64,000 bases of DNA from CAVROP01 sp050008495 (GTDB taxonomy: Bacteria > Acidobacteriota > Terriglobia > UBA7540): the NCBI GenBank assembly GCA_050008495.1, contig JBEKMN010000002.1:62001-126000 (forward strand). The letters are read 5' to 3'. The notes below the pieces were generated by a model, which worked only from the letters and a program-made list of their open reading frames with translations, was not told the DNA's origin and did no database searches. How positions within the stretch are numbered: the first letter of the stretch is position 1; the number at the start of each line of letters is the position of its first letter. This document shows positions 59,347-64,000 of this stretch, piece by piece. The position numbers and the translations under genes were made by a program.

Positions 59347-60894
59347 TTGAAGCGCTGGACAAAGTTCGTTGCCTGCAACCTTCTGGGGCTCGCCGCCTCG
59401 ATCCCTGTGGCCCTCGCACAGAGTTCTTCGTTCTCTCCTCCCCCGGACGAAGTCACCACCGAAAGCCTGAAGTTCACGCAAGCCTACGGCGCCATTCAGG
59501 AGAATTTCGCGGACCCTGTCGATCCCGATAGCGCGGTTCTGGATGGCGGCATCCGGGGCATGCTCTCGGCTCTGGACCCCTTCTGTTCGTTCTTCGACAA
59601 AGACCAATTCGAACTTCTGAAGCAACAGACGCGCGGCGAGGCGCTGGGTTTTGGTTCCATCCTTTATGTGACGCCCGGGAAATTGCTGGTGCTTCAGACC
59701 GCCCAAGGATCTCCGTCGTGGCGCGCGGGGCTGGGGCCCGGCGATGAAATCGTGGAAATCAACGGCACGCGAGTCAACCAGATCGACTTTCAATCCCTGG
59801 TTGAGTTGCTGCGGCGCTCCCGCTCGCATCCCGTCCGGCTGGGGGTCATCCACCCGGGCCGATACGTCTCGCAGGACTACGACTTGAAGCCGGCGGAAGT
59901 GGCCCTGCCGAGCGTGGACAAGTCGTTTTTGCTTTCTCCCGGAATCGCGTACGTTCACTTGAGCGGCTTCGAGCAGAAGACTCCGCAGGAAGTCTCGGAT
60001 GCCGTGGGCAATCTGTCGAAGACGCCTCTCGAGGGCCTGGTGCTCGACCTGCGCGATAATCACGGGGGCGTGGTGGACGCCGCGATCGGCGTCGCCGGCC
60101 TCTTCCTGAAACCCGACGTCCTGGTGATGACCATGCGGGGCAGGGCATCGCCTGAAAAGGCTTACCGCACCACCGCCCCCGGCAAGCGATTCGACGTGCC
60201 GATCATCGTCCTGGTAAACGGTGATACGGCCAGCGCCGCTGAGGTGCTGGCGGCCGCGCTGCAAGAGCACGACCGGGGGGTGATCGCCGGTGGGCCAACC
60301 TATGGCAAGGGCGTGGTGCAATCCGTCGCGCCCCTGAGCGAGGATACGGGACTTGCTCTGACGAGCGCCCAATACTTCACCCCCAGCGGCCGCTCGCTGC
60401 AACGGCCTATTCCGGGAACAGCCCTGGCATCGCCGGGCAGAGAACTCGATCCGGCGTCTACCTCCAGCCACTTCTCCACCGATGACGGCAGACCGCTCTC
60501 GCCAGGCGGAGGGATTTCTCCCGACGTCCAGATCCCTCCCCGCAATCTCGACCCCTGGGTAACTTTCCTGGACCAAGCCGGAACTTTCACCAACTACGCT
60601 TCGGAGTACTTGACGTTTCACGGGCGTGCCAACCGGACCTTCGAGCCGGACGCCGCCATGCTTGGCGATTTCAGGGACTACCTCACCAGGAGAGGAATTC
60701 GCACTCCCGCGGAATTCTGGGATAGTGACCAGGAGTACCTGAAACTCCGAATCAAGGTCGAACTTCTCAACTTGGTCTTCGGCCTTTCCAGCGGCGAGGA
60801 AGCGCAAACAAAGGGCGACCCGCAAGTTCAGAGCGCTGCCAGTCTTTTCGCCAGAGTACCCGAAATCCTGAAGGGACCTCGGTCCAGCAAGTAG
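59347..60894 (+). CDS. S41 family C-terminal processing peptidase
   Basis: 515 residues from TTG 59347 (KRWTKFVACNLLGLAASIPV is a good signal peptide; AAGGAGG lies at 59326-59332). Tail-specific protease fold: helical N-domain, PDZ domain (GLGPGDEIVEINGTRV), and the protease core LDLRDNHGGVV, NGDTASAAEVLAAAL with the catalytic Ser, and PTYGKGVVQ with the catalytic Lys. The open frame upstream of 59347 is antisense to the oxidoreductase and is not coding. It degrades or processes periplasmic proteins. Confidence 0.9.
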   Translation: MKRWTKFVACNLLGLAASIPVALAQSSSFSPPPDEVTTESLKFTQAYGAIQENFADPVDPDSAVLDGGIRGMLSALDPFCSFFDKDQFELLKQQTRGEALGFGSILYVTPGKLLVLQTAQGSPSWRAGLGPGDEIVEINGTRVNQIDFQSLVELLRRSRSHPVRLGVIHPGRYVSQDYDLKPAEVALPSVDKSFLLSPGIAYVHLSGFEQKTPQEVSDAVGNLSKTPLEGLVLDLRDNHGGVVDAAIGVAGLFLKPDVLVMTMRGRASPEKAYRTTAPGKRFDVPIIVLVNGDTASAAEVLAAALQEHDRGVIAGGPTYGKGVVQSVAPLSEDTGLALTSAQYFTPSGRSLQRPIPGTALASPGRELDPASTSSHFSTDDGRPLSPGGGISPDVQIPPRNLDPWVTFLDQAGTFTNYASEYLTFHGRANRTFEPDAAMLGDFRDYLTRRGIRTPAEFWDSDQEYLKLRIKVELLNLVFGLSSGEEAQTKGDPQVQSAASLFARVPEILKGPRSSK

Positions 60895-60917
60895 CGCCTC
60901 ATCCCACACGACGTTTT

Positions 60918-61111
60918 CCTTTGTTTTCATAGACATTCTCGCTTTGTTCCCGCATTTTTCGATGTCACAAACCCGGTTTCACGCCAAGGCGCGAAGTACG
61001 CCAAGGCCGCAAAGTCCCACCACCCCAACCCCTCCTCATCTGAGGAGGGGTCAAGGGTGGTTGATTCCCAGGCCGATCCTTTGTTTTCATAGACATTCTC
61101 GCTTTGTTCCC
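60918..61111 (-). repeat. 34-base direct repeat pair, GGGAACAAAGCGAG family
   Basis: CCTTTGTTTTCATAGACATT and TCGCTTTGTTCCC occur identically at 60918-60951 and 61078-61111. On the minus strand the unit reads GGGAACAAAGCGAG then TATGAAAACAAAGG, related to 45119-45160. The 127 bases between contain an ACGCCAAGGCGCGAAG patch. Confidence 0.85.
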
Positions 61112-61470
61112 TCAAAGACCGAGAGGTACCGGATGCCAATTGCCACTGAGCCTATATTCAAACAACTGTGTAAAACATCTGTTTTAATACAGGGTCGGCA
61201 CACTCGGCTCGCGATTCCGGCTTCGCCTCTCTCGCGCTGTTTGGTCCTTTCTTGGCCTTTAATTGCTCGTCTTTGCATGCAAAACCAGTTCGTTTTGAGT
61301 TCGTTTTTTTGACGTTTTTATTGATTCCAAAGGAGTTGTTGAGTTCGTTCCCACGATTTTTAACATCTTTTTCGCACGTCCTCTTTTCCTCGATCCTGGG
61401 ACTCCGCACGCGAGCTTCTCTGTGCTGGCTCTCGGGCGCTTGCTTCGGTGGACACCCGCTCCCCCGAAAT

Positions 61471-61555
61471 TCACGTCCTCCCCGCGAAAGCGGGAATCCA
61501 TTGTGTTCCGGATCGATAATGGACCCCCGCGTTCGCGGGGTTGACGAGAAGGGTG
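61471..61555. repeat. CCCCGCGAAAGCGGGAATCCATTG repeat, copy 2
   Basis: Same layout as 25742-25815: hairpin, CCATTGTGTTC, spacer, AATGGACCCCCGC, second hairpin. Confidence 0.85.
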
Positions 61556-61792
61556 GTTTTCATTAGCTCGGGTGGGCGGCAAGCCCATGACAACTCGTCC
61601 GTAATCCTGACCCAGGAACCCTACACCCGACACCGGACACCTGATACCAGGTATTTGACACCTGAAACCTCTCAACAGGGTTCTCCTTTGGAGCGGATAG
61701 GTGTCGAGGAAGGGGACTTCCTCAAAGGGCGGGACTTTCACGCTAATAGGTTATCATAAGCGGAATATTTTGTCAAGTACCCAACTTGTCAA

Positions 61793-61806
61793 TAACACGA
61801 GTGTTA
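61793..61806. promoter_or_regulatory. palindromic operator-like site
   Basis: TAACACGAGTGTTA, a perfect 6+6 palindrome, preceded by two TTGTCAA-like heptamers (61770-61790), about 150 bases before the VWFA gene. The regulator is unknown. Confidence 0.35.
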
Positions 61807-61956
61807 CTGCGTTCGCCAAGCCGTGAAACTGCATACAACGCCGCCCGGCACATCCGCCGCGTCTCTGTGGTGCAGAGGATCGGAGGCAGACAGTTTCGGC
61901 GCGCGGGAGTAGAATGCAATGCAGCGCGCGCTCTCAGCGGAATCTGAAGGTTGATC

Positions 61957-62943
61957 ATGGTATCAAAGACGATCCTGTTCGCCCTGCTGTTCGTCACCGG
62001 TCTGAATATCTCCAACCTGCCGGCGCAAGATAGCCCGTGTACTAAACGCACTATCGCCGTGGGGGTTGTCGACTATGCATGGAATCTCGTGCCGAATCTC
62101 ACTGCCGCGAACTTTCGCGGGAAGCTTCGCGGCCACGACGTTCAGATTCTTTCCGCCGCTCTCGACACGAATCCACGCCATATCGTTATGTTGCTCGACG
62201 CCAGCGGAAGTATGATGGAACCCAGCGAGGGATGGGAGACGGAGAAGTCTTCGTCAGAGTATTTGATTCGATTCGGTCCGCAGGGGGCGTCCATCGCGCA
62301 GATGGCTTTTGCAGCAAGTGTCCTAGATACCGAAGGCTTCGCACAAGAGCCATTGACGCTGATGAAAAACCTGCACGCCTTAGTGGATGTGTGTGAGCGG
62401 CGTAAGGTTGGCGGACCGACAGCGCTCTTTGATGCCATCCTGAACGCTCGAGGATTATTGGCGGCGCCCAAACTTGGTGACCTCATTTACGCCCTGACCG
62501 ATGCAGGGGACAACAAGAGCCAGACCAAGGCAAGGAAAGCGGCGGAGCAGCTCGGCACGGCGGGGATGCGGTTTTTTGCGGTCCTCATCAGGCGGGACGT
62601 TCAAGATCGTGCGCGAACGCCCGAGGAGCTTGAGGGTCCCAACCAACTCCAATCCGTGGTAAATGTCACGGGCGGGAATATGCTGACCTTGCCCCTTGTT
62701 ATTACATCCCCAGTGAGATCTTACTATGATGCCAAGACGAGACAGACCGCGCTTGACCTTGCCCTCCAGCGGTTGTACCAACAGATGGGCGAGTTCTACC
62801 GGGTAGAACTAAAGTTGCCGGGAACGGTGGACAAACCCACGAAATGGAAGCTCAATGTCATTGACGCAAACGGAAAGCCGATGCGTGGGGTGGAAGTTCA
62901 TTACCCTCAGGAATTGATGCCGTGCGCGATGGCGAGTCCCTGA
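61957..62943 (+). CDS. exported VWFA-domain protein (acidobacterial type)
   Basis: 328 residues from ATG 61957 after GAAGG. Signal peptide to residue ~22. The VWFA domain has the MIDAS sequence DASGSMME, GGPTALFDAIL with the conserved Thr, and ALTDAGDN with the second Asp, so metal binding should be intact, unlike the fragment in the gene at 24.1-25.7 kb. A C-terminal ~60-residue beta region ends in a Cys. These secreted proteins are abundant in acidobacteria and lack a proven function. Confidence 0.85.
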   Translation: MVSKTILFALLFVTGLNISNLPAQDSPCTKRTIAVGVVDYAWNLVPNLTAANFRGKLRGHDVQILSAALDTNPRHIVMLLDASGSMMEPSEGWETEKSSSEYLIRFGPQGASIAQMAFAASVLDTEGFAQEPLTLMKNLHALVDVCERRKVGGPTALFDAILNARGLLAAPKLGDLIYALTDAGDNKSQTKARKAAEQLGTAGMRFFAVLIRRDVQDRARTPEELEGPNQLQSVVNVTGGNMLTLPLVITSPVRSYYDAKTRQTALDLALQRLYQQMGEFYRVELKLPGTVDKPTKWKLNVIDANGKPMRGVEVHYPQELMPCAMASP

Positions 62944-63135
62944 TTGACTTCGGAGCTTGCGGTGATGGCGGGGTAAAGCAGAAGCTACATCGGAAGGTTT
63001 GGAAGAGGTCCTTTATGGTTGGGAAGCAACCCCTCACCCGACCCGCGACGGCTGATGAAAGCGCCGTCGCGGGCCACCCTCTCCCCAGGGAGAGGGCAGT
63101 CTATCTTTCACTCCCGACTCCTGACTCCTGCCCTT

Positions 63136-63525
63136 TCAACTTACTGCCGCGGCTTCGATCTCCACCAGCATCTCGGGGTCGATAAAGCGGGAGACTTCGA
63201 CCAAGGTGGTGGCCGGATGGATCTCGCCGAAAAACTCCGAGTGCGCTTTCGCCACCTCCTCCCAGCGGTCGATCTTGGTGACGTAAATCCGGGTGCGCAC
63301 TACATATTCGAGGCCGAGTCCAAGGCGTTTGAGGGCGCTTTCGATATTTCGAATTGCCTGCACCGACTGCGCGTACATGTCTCCCGGGGCGAGAACCTTG
63401 CCGGAAGGGTCTGTGCCGGTCGTTCCGGAGACATAGACCATGTCCCCGACCTTAATGGCGCGTGAATAACCGACCTTCGGTTCCCAAGGAGTTCCTGAGA
63501 AGATTTTTTCCCGTTTGATCTTCAT
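63136..63525 (-). CDS. RidA family (YjgF/UK114) protein
   Basis: 129 residues. Enamine/imine deaminase fold protecting enzymes from reactive 2-aminoacrylate. Signature segments: VGDMVYVSGTTGTDPSGKV, RTRIYVTKIDRWEEV (with the Arg that binds carboxylate) and a C-terminal VEIEAAAV. The subfamily with RTRIYVTD/K lacks some RidA active-site features, so deaminase activity is probable rather than certain. Confidence 0.88.
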   Translation of the reverse strand: MKIKREKIFSGTPWEPKVGYSRAIKVGDMVYVSGTTGTDPSGKVLAPGDMYAQSVQAIRNIESALKRLGLGLEYVVRTRIYVTKIDRWEEVAKAHSEFFGEIHPATTLVEVSRFIDPEMLVEIEAAAVS

Positions 63526-63646
63526 TTGCGTCTCCGTCTGCAGGGAATCGGTCTAGATCATGATTTGGCGGCGGCCCTTCGGTTCGTTCGCTTGAGGGCG
63601 GCCACAAGGGCCGCCCCTACGAATACGGCGGCCACCCGCACTTCAC

Positions 63647-64000
63647 CTACTTTTCCGGCTCGAAGTAGCGACGGTGAGCGCTGGCGGCAAATGCCAGCCG
63701 GCGGCGGCGGCGCGCCAGCGCCTCCCGGTAACGGCGTTTTTCATCCGCCGTAACGGGGAGTATGGGCGGAACCTTGGCCGGGCGGCCGTCTCGATCGACG
63801 GCAACGTAAGTGACGAAGGCTGAACTCGTCTGACGGCGCTCGCCGGTCAGGCCATCTTCTAAAAAGACATTGACCTCGACTTCCAAAGAGGTGTTAAAGG
63901 CGCGGGTGACGAAAGCTCGCAGGACGATCAATTGGCCGACCTTGATGGGATGAACGAAGTCCAGATTATCCACCGACGCCGTCACCAAAAGGCTGCGGCA
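63647..64000 (-). CDS. acyl-CoA thioesterase, hotdog fold (partial)
   Basis: C-terminal part, about 117 residues; the start lies beyond the right edge of the window. TASVDNLDFVHPIKVGQLIV and AFNTSLEVEVNVFLEDGLTG, then VTYVAVDRDGRPAKVPP, match YciA/BFIT-type acyl-CoA hydrolases, including the active-site region around the Asp of VDNLDF. It hydrolyses acyl-CoA to free acid. A basic tail (RYREALARRRRR) follows the fold. Confidence 0.88.
   Translation of the reverse strand, partial: CRSLLVTASVDNLDFVHPIKVGQLIVLRAFVTRAFNTSLEVEVNVFLEDGLTGERRQTSSAFVTYVAVDRDGRPAKVPPILPVTADEKRRYREALARRRRRLAFAASAHRRYFEPEK

Larger units (their letters stand above)
60895..61956. other. 1-kb gap filled with repeats
   Basis: No gene is supported here. 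It holds a 34-base direct repeat (60918-60951 and 61078-61111), an A+T-rich inverted relative of the 15.5-kb element (61265-61370), a CATTCCCGCGAAAGCGGG repeat (61471-61555), a patch of GACACCTGATACC-like units (61615-61675) and a TAACACGAGTGTTA palindrome (61793-61806). Confidence 0.7.

Noticed and set aside
59290..60936. 548-codon minus-strand frame
   Set aside because: Antisense to the S41 protease gene, whose catalytic Ser and Lys motifs are intact.

Overview
The window looks like a chromosomal contig from an acidobacterium (Acidobacteriota, probably a soil or subsurface Terriglobia/Bryobacterales-like lineage). Indicators are an ADOP-type duplicated permease next to PadR regulators, a CarboxypepD_reg-type TonB-dependent receptor, VWFA-related acidobacterial proteins, many twin-arginine signals on Gfo/Idh/MocA and sugar isomerase-like proteins, moderately high GC, and very abundant short palindromic repeats between genes. 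No rRNA, tRNA, CRISPR array, prophage or intact transposon was found.

Layout. 0.2-8.7 kb: sugar and glycoside locus (GH78 alpha-L-rhamnosidase, Gfo/Idh oxidoreductase, PKD-containing M23 peptidase, amidohydrolase fragment, DUF1080 hydrolase, TIM-barrel isomerase, TonB receptor remnant). 8.9-14.4 kb: pirin, then a PadR / small exported protein / ADOP permease group followed by a frameshifted second PadR. 14.4-16.0 kb: repeat-filled gap. 16.0-22.1 kb: TonB receptor, MEDS-domain sensor, GGDEF-PilZ protein. 22.0-26.9 kb: nucleotide-sugar epimerase, HpcH/HpaI aldolase, a chimeric FG-GAP/VWFA gene, a 5'-truncated malectin protein. 27.1-37.5 kb: housekeeping run (MazG, GNAT plus OSBS/N-succinylamino acid racemase, EamA transporter, S11 peptidase, MoaD-MoaE fusion, inositol monophosphatase, metallophosphoesterase, then nucleoside transporter, purine nucleoside phosphorylase and cytidine deaminase for nucleoside salvage). 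37.5-40.7 kb: conserved unknown, RodZ-like protein and a GAF-GGDEF cyclase. 40.9-43.6 kb: small-module island with DUF433/DUF5615 and HigBA toxin-antitoxin pairs, a nucleotidyltransferase remnant and a REP-associated tyrosine transposase (RAYT) remnant. 43.7-44.8 kb: fatty acid desaturase. 45.4-54.5 kb: core cluster recJ, lptC/A fusion, lptB, rpoN, hpf, rapZ, ROK kinase (LPS export, sigma-54, ribosome hibernation, RNase adaptor). 54.7-64 kb: BON protein, more toxin-antitoxin genes, ApbE, Gfo/Idh, S41 protease, VWFA protein, RidA, acyl-CoA thioesterase.

The most striking theme is the load of short structured repeats: at least nine families, several with hairpin or long inverted-repeat architecture, and one traceable to a RAYT relic. 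They border truncated genes and in three places appear to have become protein sequence: an in-frame insert in the ADOP permease, the signal peptide of ApbE, and the N-terminal linker of the S11 peptidase. A second theme is promoter architecture: both padR genes carry a TTGACA / -10 promoter so close to the ATG that their mRNAs should be leaderless, with a perfect palindrome over the start of the first. All functional names rest on recognised motifs and family resemblance read by eye; no database search was run.
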